Notes: generated from the sequence alone by a model not told the origin. Shown: positions 1 to 6,396, numbered from the stretch's first letter. The stretch: DNA of 11,727 bases from CAYLLT01 sp964591605 (GCA_964591605.1 CAZQEN010000250.1:1-11727); one strand, 5' to 3'. Numbers and translations: made by a program.

Positions 1-106
1 CGAATTCACCGTCCTCGAGCGCCGCGGCGACTGGCTCAACATCGAACTTCGCGACGGCAAGACCGGCTGGATCCGCTCCGGCGACGCTCTGTGCGAGGAT
101 CGATAG
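1..106 (+). CDS. C-terminal end of an SH3-domain protein (partial)
   Basis: Only the last 34 codons are present. They are read from position 2 to the TAG at 104-106, and the gene begins outside the window. The residues include FTVLERRGDWLNIELRDG followed by K-T-G-W-I. This is the typical end of a bacterial SH3 (SH3_3-like) domain: a strand, an R-G-D-W-L turn, then the conserved G-W-I strand close to the C-terminus. Such domains usually sit at the end of exported proteins and bind peptidoglycan or other envelope ligands. The rest of the protein is not visible, so its overall role is unknown. A T-tailed hairpin follows about 60 nt downstream, consistent with the end of a transcription unit. Confidence 0.7.
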   Translation, partial: EFTVLERRGDWLNIELRDGKTGWIRSGDALCEDR

Positions 107-143
107 TGCATTTTTGGGCATGCCCGTTTCGCACGCCCCGTAG

Positions 144-195
144 CGGCCGCCCCCTGGGGCGGCCGTGATCGCCGATGGCGGATCAGGGGTTTTTT
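144..195 (+). terminator. Probable intrinsic terminator of the SH3-domain gene, with alternative hairpins
   Basis: A perfect GC palindrome (CGGCCGCC at 144-151 paired with GGCGGCCG at 158-165) is followed by a second stem, TGATC-GCC (166-173) with GGC-g-GATCA (177-185). Then come GGGG and six Ts at 190-195. CCCCTG at 151-156 can instead pair with CAGGGG at 184-189, directly against the T run, which is the standard geometry of a rho-independent terminator. The first palindrome and this longer stem use the same bases and exclude each other. The upstream gene ends at 106, so termination of that gene is the simplest reading. Confidence 0.6.
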
Positions 196-200
196 CACAC

Positions 201-244
201 TGGCGGCGGCTTCGCCGCCACCCGGCCGCCACGGGGGGCGGCCG
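201..244. repeat. Two adjacent GC-rich hairpins
   Basis: TGGCGGCG (201-208) pairs perfectly with CGCCGCCA (213-220) over a 4-nt loop. Just after it, CGGCCGCC (223-230) pairs with GGCGGCCG (237-244) over a 6-nt loop. The second hairpin has the same 8-bp arms as the palindrome at 144-165, so the segment 144-244 carries a duplicated inverted repeat. It lies before the ROK promoter, so it is unlikely to be in the ROK leader. It may act as a bidirectional terminator or be a REP-like repeat. Confidence 0.5.
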
Positions 245-298
245 CCACGAAGTCTCTTCCTGAAAGCGGCACAGGTGCCGATGGCCCGGGAAAATGCC

Positions 299-327
299 TT
301 GACGCTCCCCGCCGGCCCGGATACAGT
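299..327 (+). promoter_or_regulatory. Sigma-70-type promoter of the ROK regulator operon
   Basis: A -35 box TTGACG (299-304, 5 of 6 matches to consensus) and a -10 box TACAGT (322-327, 4 of 6) are separated by exactly 17 nt. Transcription would start near 333-335, about 30 nt before the ATG at 366 and inside the palindromic operator at 331-353. Confidence 0.6.
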
Positions 328-330
328 GCC

Positions 331-353
331 TTTTGTGGAATGTTTCCACAAAA
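331..353. promoter_or_regulatory. Palindromic operator, probably bound by the adjacent ROK repressor
   Basis: This is a perfect inverted repeat with 10-bp arms, TTTTGTGGAA (331-340) and TTCCACAAAA (344-353), separated by TGT. It is AT-rich at its ends within very GC-rich DNA. It lies just after the -10 box, over the expected transcription start, and 12 nt before the regulator's ATG. Size and symmetry suit a winged-helix dimer. ROK regulators commonly repress their own gene from such sites, so autorepression relieved by a sugar ligand is inferred. I saw no second copy in the window. Confidence 0.7.
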
Positions 354-365
354 TGGGACTGACCG

Positions 366-1646
366 ATGCCCGCCCCCGCCAGAAAGACCAGCCGCAGCAC
401 CGTTGCGATGGTCCGGCGAATGAACACCGCCCGCGTGCTGCACCACCTGCGCCTGGCCGGTGAAATCAGCCGTGCGGATCTGGCCCGCCACACGGCCCTG
501 GACCCCAAAACGATCACCAACCTCATCAACGAGCTTCTGGACGAGGGGATCGTCCTGAGCGGCCAGACCGTCGTCTCGGGCCGCGGCCGCCCGGCCGAGA
601 ACATCTCGATCCATCCCGATGCCGCTTTCGCCATCGGCCTGGACCTCGGCGTGCAGCAGATCAGCGGCGTCGTCCTCGATCTGCGGGGCAAGGTGCGCTG
701 CCGCTGGAGGGAGGAGTACGGCCTTCCCAAGGACCGCGACTTTCTGCTGGCACGATCCCACGAAGCCATTTCCCAGCTCATCCGTCATCTGGGCCCCGCA
801 CGACATCGGCGGCTGGAAGGGATCGGCTTGTGCGTCCCGGGCTTTCTCGACCGTGCCGCCGGGGTGGCCGTCCGGTCCGTCAACATTCCGGGTTTCGATA
901 ACGTCGCCCTCACCGGGCCGTTCAGCCAGGCCTTCGGTCTGCCGGTGGTCCTGGAAGAGGCCTCCCGCGCCAAGGCCCTTGCCGAGCTCTGGTTCGGCCA
1001 ACACGCGCCGGCCGATCACCTCATCTGTTTGGACATCGGCTACGGCATCGGCATGGGGATCGTGCACCGGGGCGTGCTCTACCGCGGCACGCGTGAGTGC
1101 AGCGGCGAAATCGGACACACCGTCGTGCAATTCAACGGCGAGCTGTGCCGCTGCGGAAAACGCGGCTGCCTCGAGACCGTCGCCAGCGGCAGAGCCTTGC
1201 ACACGGTCGCCCGACGCCTCCGGCTCGGCGGAGCCCGCGGCGGCCCGGTCGGCGCCCGAGCGATCTACGAGGCCGCTGTGACCGGCGACGCACGGGCCCG
1301 CAAAGTCCTCCAGCAGACCGGTGAATTCCTCGGAATGGCCATCGCCAATGTGGCCAACCTCCTCGATCCCGACCTGGTGGTGCTCAGCGGCGGCCTCGTC
1401 GACGCCGGACCGATGCTGATCGATCCGCTCCGCAGCGCGGTGGCCGCGCACCGCATCGGGCCTCACGACACGCCGGTGCCGGTGAAAGTCAGCCAGCTCG
1501 GTCCGTTCTCCGGTGCCATGGGGGCGGCCATGGTGCTGCTGCGACACCATTTCGACGTCGACCCGATCGGTTCAGACGCGAGATCGAACAACGGTTTCTC
1601 CATACCCGCCCGCCAGAACCGCGGACGCAGGCAGGTGACTCAGTGA
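366..1646 (+). CDS. ROK-family transcriptional regulator (NagC/XylR-like)
   Basis: This is a 426-residue cytoplasmic DNA-binding repressor expected to sense a sugar or sugar phosphate. Residues about 20-66 form a winged helix-turn-helix (ISRADLARHTALDPKTITN). An actin-like ROK sensor domain follows, starting at AIGLDLGV near residue 89. It contains the SGEIGH motif (S246-H251) and the zinc motif C-x-C-G-x-x-G-C-L-E with C261, C263 and C268. In ROK sugar kinases a catalytic Asp sits in an N-D-A-N-A-type motif. Here the matching segment reads LEEASRAKALAE and the Asp position is Ala199, so kinase activity is unlikely and the protein should act as a regulator. The start at 366 is the first ATG of the frame after the promoter; ATGs at 408 and 420 are alternatives. 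The stop overlaps the next gene's GTG, so the two are translationally coupled. Confidence 0.9.
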   Translation: MPAPARKTSRSTVAMVRRMNTARVLHHLRLAGEISRADLARHTALDPKTITNLINELLDEGIVLSGQTVVSGRGRPAENISIHPDAAFAIGLDLGVQQISGVVLDLRGKVRCRWREEYGLPKDRDFLLARSHEAISQLIRHLGPARHRRLEGIGLCVPGFLDRAAGVAVRSVNIPGFDNVALTGPFSQAFGLPVVLEEASRAKALAELWFGQHAPADHLICLDIGYGIGMGIVHRGVLYRGTRECSGEIGHTVVQFNGELCRCGKRGCLETVASGRALHTVARRLRLGGARGGPVGARAIYEAAVTGDARARKVLQQTGEFLGMAIANVANLLDPDLVVLSGGLVDAGPMLIDPLRSAVAAHRIGPHDTPVPVKVSQLGPFSGAMGAAMVLLRHHFDVDPIGSDARSNNGFSIPARQNRGRRQVTQ

Positions 1647-2620
1647 GCACGACGGTGGAGAACATCGAGGTGCGCCGCCCGACGGCACAGATGCTGCCGG
1701 AGCTCTACCGCCTGCTCGGCGAGGTGTTCGAGCCGGATCGGCCGCTCATGGACTGTGTGAGGGAAGGCAGCGTTGTTCTGACCGAGTGGGACCACTTCGT
1801 CGTCTGCCGCGTCGGCCGCATCCTCGCCCACGCCGCGCTCGTGCGCATGCCCATCTGGTTTGCCGGCCGGCTGCACCCCGTGGCCGGAATCGCCTCCGTC
1901 TTCACCCTGCCCGAGCACCGTCGCACCGGTCTGGCCCGCCGTGTTCTGAATGCCGCTCTCGCCGCAGCCGACGCTCAGGCCATTCCGTGTGTCCTGTTCA
2001 CCTCGCTGCCGCAGCTCTACGAACGCTTCGGCTTCCGGGTGATCGATCAGGGCTATCTCCGCACGACCACGGCCGTAAACCGCCTCGAACGACACGGACA
2101 TGAGCTCACCGAGACGACTCTCCTCCATCCGGAGCAGATCGAGCAGATGGCCGACCTGTACACGAACGGATACCCCAACCACGACGGCAAACTGCGGCGG
2201 GATCCGGCCTACTGGCCGTTCTATCGGGCGATACTCAACGGCCGGTCCGCGTTGAATTCGCGGTCGAACCGGCAGGACATCTGTCTCTGCTTCTGCACGA
2301 GCGAAAAGGGTCCGGCGGGCTACATCCGCATCGAGCGCAATGGCGAGGCCGCGCTCGTGACCGAGCTGTGCGCGCGGGCGGACGCCCTCGACGTGGCCGA
2401 GTCGCTCCTGAGCCGGGTATTTGACTGGGCTGCCCGTCAGGATCTGCCGTTCGTGAGTTTCGCGCTCCCGGAAACCCATCCGGCATGGGGGATTCTCGCC
2501 CGGCGGGGTATCGAGACCGTGCCCGACGACGCCGGCCCGTACGAGGCCTTCATGGCGCGGCCCGGCGCTGGTGATGAATGGCTGTTACGGCTCCGCTGGA
2601 GCCTGGCCGACAAGTTCTGA
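1643..2620 (+). CDS. GNAT-family N-acetyltransferase, Eis-like two-part architecture
   Basis: This 325-residue protein is predicted to transfer an acetyl group from acetyl-CoA to an amine. The N-terminal GNAT domain shows motif A at about residues 82-105: a strand (GIASVFTLPEHR), then the CoA pyrophosphate loop R93-R94-T95-G96-L97-A98 and a helix. The motif B element YERFGF is at 126-131. The second half (about 150-325) is a further GNAT-like or Eis-like region without a clear pyrophosphate loop, so it is probably structural or substrate-binding. The start is a GTG sharing bases with the ROK stop (GTGA), preceded by AGGTGA at 1633-1638. This start keeps the first beta strand (ENIEVRRPTA). Coupling to a ROK regulator and a downstream aminotransferase suggests a sugar or amino-sugar substrate, but this is inference. 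Aminoglycoside or protein acetylation is also possible. Confidence 0.8.
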   Translation: MSTTVENIEVRRPTAQMLPELYRLLGEVFEPDRPLMDCVREGSVVLTEWDHFVVCRVGRILAHAALVRMPIWFAGRLHPVAGIASVFTLPEHRRTGLARRVLNAALAAADAQAIPCVLFTSLPQLYERFGFRVIDQGYLRTTTAVNRLERHGHELTETTLLHPEQIEQMADLYTNGYPNHDGKLRRDPAYWPFYRAILNGRSALNSRSNRQDICLCFCTSEKGPAGYIRIERNGEAALVTELCARADALDVAESLLSRVFDWAARQDLPFVSFALPETHPAWGILARRGIETVPDDAGPYEAFMARPGAGDEWLLRLRWSLADKF

Positions 2621-2683
2621 CCATGAGGCGGTTGCCAGTCTGGACTGGCGATCGCAAGGACCTGAGTTCACAGGAGATCTGCG

Positions 2684-3961
2684 ATGTCTTCACCGAAACT
2701 GGCAATCGATGGGGGGCCCAAGGCCGTCACCAACAAGCTCGTGGGCTGGCCGAACTTCAGTGAGAAAGCCATCAGGAGTGTCGAAGAGGTGCTCCGCTCC
2801 GGCAAGGTCAATTACTGGACCGGCCCGCGCGGCATGGAGTTCGAGAAGAAGTTCGCCGAATGGCAGGGCAGCAAGTACGCCATCAGCGTGGCCACCGGCA
2901 CGGCCGCCCTGCACGTCGGCCTGGCCGCCCTGGGCATCGGTGCCGGTGACGAGGTCATCGTCCCCAGCTACACGTTCATCGCCACCAGCTTCTCCGTCGT
3001 CCAGGCCGGCGCCATCCCGCGCTTCGCCGACGTCAACATCGACGACCACTGCATCAGCGTCGAGTCGGCCGAGAAACTCGTGACCAAACGCACCAGGGCC
3101 ATCATGCCCGTGCACCTCTACGGCAATGTGACCGACATGGACAAGATCAACGCCTTCGCGAAGCAGCACAACCTCTTCGTCATCGAGGACAATGCCGAGG
3201 CCTTCGGCGGCTCGTACAAGGGCAAAAAGACCGGCACCCTCGGCCACATCGCCGGCTGCTCGTTCTGCCAGAACAAGACCTTCACCACCGGCGGCGAGGG
3301 CGGCATGGTCACCACGGACAACGAGGAACTCGCCTGGCAGGCCCGCAGCTTCCGCGACCACGGCTACGATGTGAAGGAGCGGCTCAACCTTCTGGCCCTC
3401 GAGCAGAAGCTCCCCTACATCCACAACCGCGTCGGCTGGAACTACCGCATGACGGAAATGCAGTCGGTCATCGGCCTCGCCGAGCTCGAGCGCATCGACA
3501 ACTGGAACATGCCCAACCGCCGCCGCAACGCGCACATCCTCATGGACGCCCTGCACAAGCTCCCGCAGATCAAGTACATGCCCATTGACACCCCCGAGCG
3601 GCGTAACGGCTGGTTCACCATGGCCTTCTCGCTGGACATCGAGAACATGAACTGCGACATCATGCAGTTCGTCAAAGCCGCGGGAGCGGAAGGCGCCCCG
3701 TGCTGGAAGGTGTTCTGGCCGCAGTGCCACACCGAGCGCGCCTTCACCGAGAAGCGCGGTTTCGGCGACTCCGGCTTCCCGTTCACCTCGAAGGAGTATG
3801 CCGATCCCGCGAGCGTCGATTTCAGCAAGGTCGATGTTCCCAACGCCCGCTGGCACGAGAAACACACCTTCACCTGCTTCGCGTATCCGACGTACACCGA
3901 GGAGGACATGAAGCAGATCGCCGCGGCCCTCGTGAAGGTGATTCAGGCGTACTCGAAGTAG
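2684..3961 (+). CDS. DegT/DnrJ/EryC1/StrS-family PLP-dependent aminotransferase
   Basis: This is a 425-residue, full-length member of the sugar aminotransferase family. These enzymes transfer an amino group, usually from glutamate, to a keto-sugar or keto-cyclitol. Visible landmarks are the N-terminal IDGGPKAV, the cofactor phosphate region VATGTAALHVGLAALG, the pyridine-nitrogen Asp in IEDNAEAFGG (D169), and the Schiff-base lysine K198 in CQNKTFTTGGEGGMVTT. The later segment NYRMTEMQSVIGLAEL is also characteristic. An AGGAG ribosome site at 2672-2676 lies 7 nt before the ATG. Codon choice is strongly biased to C/G-ending codons, more so than in the flanking genes, which suggests good expression. 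It is 63 nt after the acetyltransferase with no evident promoter, so it is probably the third gene of the ROK operon. An aminotransferase followed by N-acetylation is the classic order for making an N-acetylamino sugar, but the substrate is not known. Some PVC homologues have purely catabolic neighbours. Confidence 0.9.
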   Translation: MSSPKLAIDGGPKAVTNKLVGWPNFSEKAIRSVEEVLRSGKVNYWTGPRGMEFEKKFAEWQGSKYAISVATGTAALHVGLAALGIGAGDEVIVPSYTFIATSFSVVQAGAIPRFADVNIDDHCISVESAEKLVTKRTRAIMPVHLYGNVTDMDKINAFAKQHNLFVIEDNAEAFGGSYKGKKTGTLGHIAGCSFCQNKTFTTGGEGGMVTTDNEELAWQARSFRDHGYDVKERLNLLALEQKLPYIHNRVGWNYRMTEMQSVIGLAELERIDNWNMPNRRRNAHILMDALHKLPQIKYMPIDTPERRNGWFTMAFSLDIENMNCDIMQFVKAAGAEGAPCWKVFWPQCHTERAFTEKRGFGDSGFPFTSKEYADPASVDFSKVDVPNARWHEKHTFTCFAYPTYTEEDMKQIAAALVKVIQAYSK

Positions 3962-3975
3962 GGAGGGGTGGAATC

Positions 3976-4007
3976 CCTGTGGGTTCAGCGGGTCCCGCAG
4001 GTTGTTT
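3976..4007 (+). terminator. Probable intrinsic terminator after the aminotransferase
   Basis: CCTGTGGG (3976-3983) can pair with CCCGCAGG (3994-4001), giving 8 pairs including one U-G wobble and a 10-nt loop. The T-rich tail TTGTTT (4002-4007) follows. The hairpin lies 15 nt after the aminotransferase stop. The T tract is interrupted, so strength is uncertain. Confidence 0.45.
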
Positions 4008-4108
4008 CGAACGCCGTGTTGTTGGTCGTCAGATCCGGGGATTCGTCGCTCGATAGCGAACGACCTCCGGATGAAGGATGAGAATCGGCTTCGCCTAGTC
4101 AGGAGTAC

Positions 4109-4435
4109 TCAGCGTGGCGGGCGCTGTTCGCTCAGTTCACTTGAAATCCGCCGGGCGGCGGCCGCGTCGTAGAAACGCTCCCCGCACGCGGAGCAGACGT
4201 CAGCGTCGATCCCGTGCAGGGACAGGCCATCAGGAAACATGACTGTGACTGTTTTCCTTGAGACAGACCGGGAACCGCAGAGTGGACACTGTGTCAGTGG
4301 CGGCAGATTATCCGTCTCCGATGGTTGCGATCTTCGACGAGATAAAGAGATAGTAGATCTGCCGGCCCGCTTCCCGTTTGATCGCCCCTTTCGTGTAGAT
4401 GAAGGTGCCGCTGTAGTTGCTGCCTTCGATGACAT
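4109..4435 (-). CDS. YgiT/MqsA-type zinc-finger protein, likely antitoxin half of a broken TA pair
   Basis: The C-terminal 60 residues of this 108-residue frame match the YgiT-type zinc-finger domain. CPLCG (C50, C53) and DVCSACGERFYD (C81, C84) would bind one zinc, and the helix AAAARRISSEL follows. MqsA-type antitoxins with this finger neutralise a partner toxin, and longer ones repress their own operon through a C-terminal helix-turn-helix. No such domain follows here. The only in-frame ATG (4433-4435) lies 4 nt after the premature stop of the toxin, with GGAGAG (complement of 4445-4450) 9 nt before it. Residues 1-45 are a Ser/Arg/Thr-rich out-of-frame reading of the ancestral toxin C-terminus and match nothing I know. 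The ancestral protein may have started near residue 44, for example at the CTG at 4304-4306. The zinc-finger identity is solid; the start is not. Confidence 0.6.
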   Translation of the reverse strand: MSSKAATTAAPSSTRKGRSNGKRAGRSTISLSRRRSQPSETDNLPPLTQCPLCGSRSVSRKTVTVMFPDGLSLHGIDADVCSACGERFYDAAAARRISSELSEQRPPR

Positions 4436-4616
4436 AGAGTTATTCTCTCCGGTGCGAGGCCCCGCGGCTCGTCTTCTTGATCATATGCGCAGTCAGAATC
4501 GCCTCCACGGCATCCTGCGGCACGAGTCCGTCCAGATGCAGTTCAACTGTCGCCTTATGCGTCAACCGGTAGTCACCCCGCGCAACCAGCCGTTTGATCT
4601 GCGTCAGGATGTCCAT
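4308..4616 (-). pseudogene. DUF4258-like toxin gene interrupted by one in-frame stop
   Basis: From ATG 4614-4616 the frame encodes 58 residues (MDILTQIKRLVARGDYRLTH, then ATVELHLDGLVPQDAVEAIL) and ends at TAA 4440-4442. With no frameshift, the same frame continues 43 more codons: LYVIEGSNYSGTFIYTKG, then AIKREAGRQIYYLFISSK, ending at TAA 4308-4310. From memory, a hydrophobic VI strand, an IYTKG turn and a final YxLISSK strand are the usual C-terminus of DUF4258-type proteins paired with YgiT zinc fingers. The read-through length of about 101 residues also fits. One substitution (AAA to TAA would do) explains the break. The predicted RelE-like fold would lack its last strands, so the toxin is probably inactive. 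A longer start at 4718 adds 34 residues without family likeness and is less likely. Base composition is visibly lower in GC than in the neighbours, consistent with acquisition. Confidence 0.7.
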
Positions 4617-4658
4617 CCCAGCCACCCAACCGGTGAACGCATCGCCAGCGTCTGTCTG

Positions 4659-4664
4659 ATTATA
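4659..4664 (-). promoter_or_regulatory. Possible -10 box for the toxin-antitoxin remnant
   Basis: On the minus strand this is a perfect TATAAT, about 43 nt before the preferred toxin ATG at 4616, in one of the few AT-rich patches of the window. No good -35 box stands 17 nt upstream, so the assignment rests on the -10 alone. Confidence 0.4.
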
Positions 4665-4831
4665 TCGAATTCTCGGCCGCAGGGCACCCAGCTTAGTTTT
4701 CCGCGTTGGGCAGGACAAGAATGCGGGGCGACTGCACGACGATGTCGCTCCCCTTCGTTATCGCCGGACTCTGGAGATCTGCCGTGGCGAAGTCAGGGGT
4801 CTGTGTACCGCCCTTTATGAGGAATTGATGG

Positions 4832-6166
4832 ATGTCAGAGCTCCTCGTTGGTATCGCAGAGGTCGACTACACCCCGCGGCTGGGTCTGCCGCTGATGGGC
4901 AATTTCCGCGACGACTACGGCGCGCGCGGGGTGCATGACCCGCTTTACGCCAGGGCCGCGGTGTTCAAAGACGCCGCTGGTCGGCGGGCGGCGGTGCTGT
5001 CGGTCGACGTCTGCATGCTCGACCGCGACAACGTCGCCTTCATGCGCGAGTGCATCGCGTCACAGTGCGAGTTGCGGCCGCAGGAGATCCTCATCACGGC
5101 CACGCACACGCACAGCGCTCCGGCCCCCATGATTCTCGGCTCATTGCCCAAGTCCCCCGACGCGGACATCGCGGCGTTCCTCCACAAGGCGGCCACGGCG
5201 GCGGTGCTGGCCTGCAAAGATCTTCGGCCCGCCCGGTTGATGGTGGGCCGGAGCCAGGAACACCGCGTCTCCTTCAACCGCCGCCTCAAATGCCGCGATG
5301 GCCAGACCCGCATGAACTGGGAACGCCTCGATCCCCAGACCGTGGTGGGGGCGCTCGGACCGATCAACCCGCAGCTCACCGTGGTCTCGGTCGTGCGAGA
5401 TGATCGCCCGGTGGCCGCGCTCGTCAATTTCGGGCTGCACCCCGCCATCCTCGCCGGCGACAACTGGCTCTATTCGGCCGACTTCCCCGGTTATCTGGCG
5501 GAAGCGATGTCCCGGCTGCACGGCTCGGATTTCAGCACGCTTTTCCTGAACGCCCCCTGCGGTGACGTCAATCATCTCGACTACAGCGACCCGCTCCAGG
5601 GCCGCGGTTACCAGATGACGCAGCGCGTCGGCCACATGCTCGCGGTTGCCGCGCACGAGGCCATCCGCGCCAGTGTCCCCGTTCAGGGCGATGAGATCGC
5701 CGTCTCTCACGAAAAGGTATCACTGGCGAGGCTCCCGATCAGCGAGGACCAGCGCCGCTGGTGTGAACAGGTGATCGCCGAGGTCGAGCGGACCGGCTCG
5801 CCCGGCCAGGTCGACGGCCTCCCCGACGAGTACTACGCCCGCACCCGTCTCAAGATGCATGCCCGCCAGCATGAGGACGATCAGGTGGAGGTGATGGCGA
5901 TCCGCGTCGGCGATGTGGCTTTCGTCGGCCTGCCCGGGGAGATCTTCTGTGAACTGGGCCTCCAGATTGCGCGGCTTTCCCCCGCCCGGCACACACTCGT
6001 CATGGGATTGGCGAACGACGCCATCGGCTACATCCCCACGCGCGAGGCGTATCCGCTCGGGGGTTATGAGGTGACGCCGGGCGCTACCATGTACCAACCG
6101 GGCTGCGGCGAGCGTCTGGCGGATTCGGCCAGCCGGCAGCTCGTCGCACTGTTTGTTGCAGGCTGA
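4832..6166 (+). CDS. Neutral/alkaline ceramidase-like zinc hydrolase
   Basis: The 444 residues correspond to the N-terminal catalytic domain of neutral ceramidases, zinc amidases that cleave the N-acyl bond of ceramide. Visible family marks are the opening GIAEVDYTPRLGLPLMG, ITATHTHSAPAP with H92 and H94, VNFGLHPAILAG with H203, NAPCGDVNH, GLPGEIFCELG with E370, and NDAIGYIPTREAYPLGGYEV with Y400. A His, His, Glu, Tyr zinc set is known for the Pseudomonas enzyme, and H92 or H94, H203, E370 and Y400 match that order. The protein has no signal peptide and lacks the C-terminal immunoglobulin-like domain, so it is shorter than true ceramidases. Many such cytoplasmic proteins in PVC bacteria have no known substrate, and activity on an N-acyl sugar or other amide is possible. 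GAGGA at 4819-4823 lies 8 nt before the ATG. The repeat array follows the stop immediately. Confidence 0.85.
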   Translation: MSELLVGIAEVDYTPRLGLPLMGNFRDDYGARGVHDPLYARAAVFKDAAGRRAAVLSVDVCMLDRDNVAFMRECIASQCELRPQEILITATHTHSAPAPMILGSLPKSPDADIAAFLHKAATAAVLACKDLRPARLMVGRSQEHRVSFNRRLKCRDGQTRMNWERLDPQTVVGALGPINPQLTVVSVVRDDRPVAALVNFGLHPAILAGDNWLYSADFPGYLAEAMSRLHGSDFSTLFLNAPCGDVNHLDYSDPLQGRGYQMTQRVGHMLAVAAHEAIRASVPVQGDEIAVSHEKVSLARLPISEDQRRWCEQVIAEVERTGSPGQVDGLPDEYYARTRLKMHARQHEDDQVEVMAIRVGDVAFVGLPGEIFCELGLQIARLSPARHTLVMGLANDAIGYIPTREAYPLGGYEVTPGATMYQPGCGERLADSASRQLVALFVAG

Positions 6167-6167
6167 C

Positions 6168-6375
6168 AGCCCGTAGGGTGGGCTCTGCCCACCATCGGCC
6201 CGCGACGACGATAGCCCGTAGGGTGGGCTCCGCCCACCATCGGCCCGCGACAACGATAGCCCGTAGCGTGGGCTCTGCCCACCAACGGCCCAAGACAACG
6301 ATAGCCCGTAGGGTGGGCTCTGCCCACCATCGGCTCGCGACAACGATAGGCAACGGTGGGCAAAGCCCACCCTAC
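6168..6375. repeat. Four tandem 45-bp hairpin repeats plus an inverted copy of the core
   Basis: Units lie at 6168-6212, 6213-6257, 6258-6302 and 6303-6347. Each begins AGCCCGTAGGGTGGGCT with few changes; unit 3 is the most diverged. In each unit GGTGGGC or GTGGGC pairs with GCCCAC(C) across a 3-nt loop. A fifth core in opposite orientation occupies 6355-6375 (GGTGGGC-AAA-GCCCACC-CTAC). The array fills the 230-nt gap between the ceramidase-like gene and the dehydrogenase. GTAGGGTGGGC/GCCCACC elements are familiar as dispersed intergenic repeats in planctomycetes and other bacteria, and resemble REP elements. Because 45 is a multiple of three, the array is open in several frames and creates false peptides such as VGRAHPTGYR. 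No transposase is nearby. Confidence 0.9.
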
Positions 6376-6396
6376 CTGCTGCAAGGAGAACCAATC

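Noticed and set aside
195..1550. Open minus-strand frame of 451 codons opposite the ROK gene
   Set aside because: It reads as Ala/Gly/Asp/His-rich filler with no motif, while the plus strand encodes every ROK signature.
2634..2649. Hairpin GCCAGT/ACTGGC between the acetyltransferase and aminotransferase genes as a terminator or riboswitch
   Set aside because: The stem has only 6 bp, no T tract follows, and nothing resembles a known riboswitch, so it was left out as probable chance.
4617..4718. Longer start of the toxin gene at 4718
   Set aside because: The extra 34 residues do not look like the family, and the start at 4616 gives the usual length and sits properly behind the -10 box at 4659-4664.
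6168..6347. CRISPR array
   Set aside because: The units are directly joined with the whole 45 bp repeated, so there are no unique spacers, and no cas gene is present.
6178..6396. N-terminal extension of the Gfo/Idh/MocA gene by 73 codons
   Set aside because: The extension is translation of the 45-bp repeats. A strong ribosome site 8 nt before the ATG at 6397 and the Rossmann strand right after it set the start.
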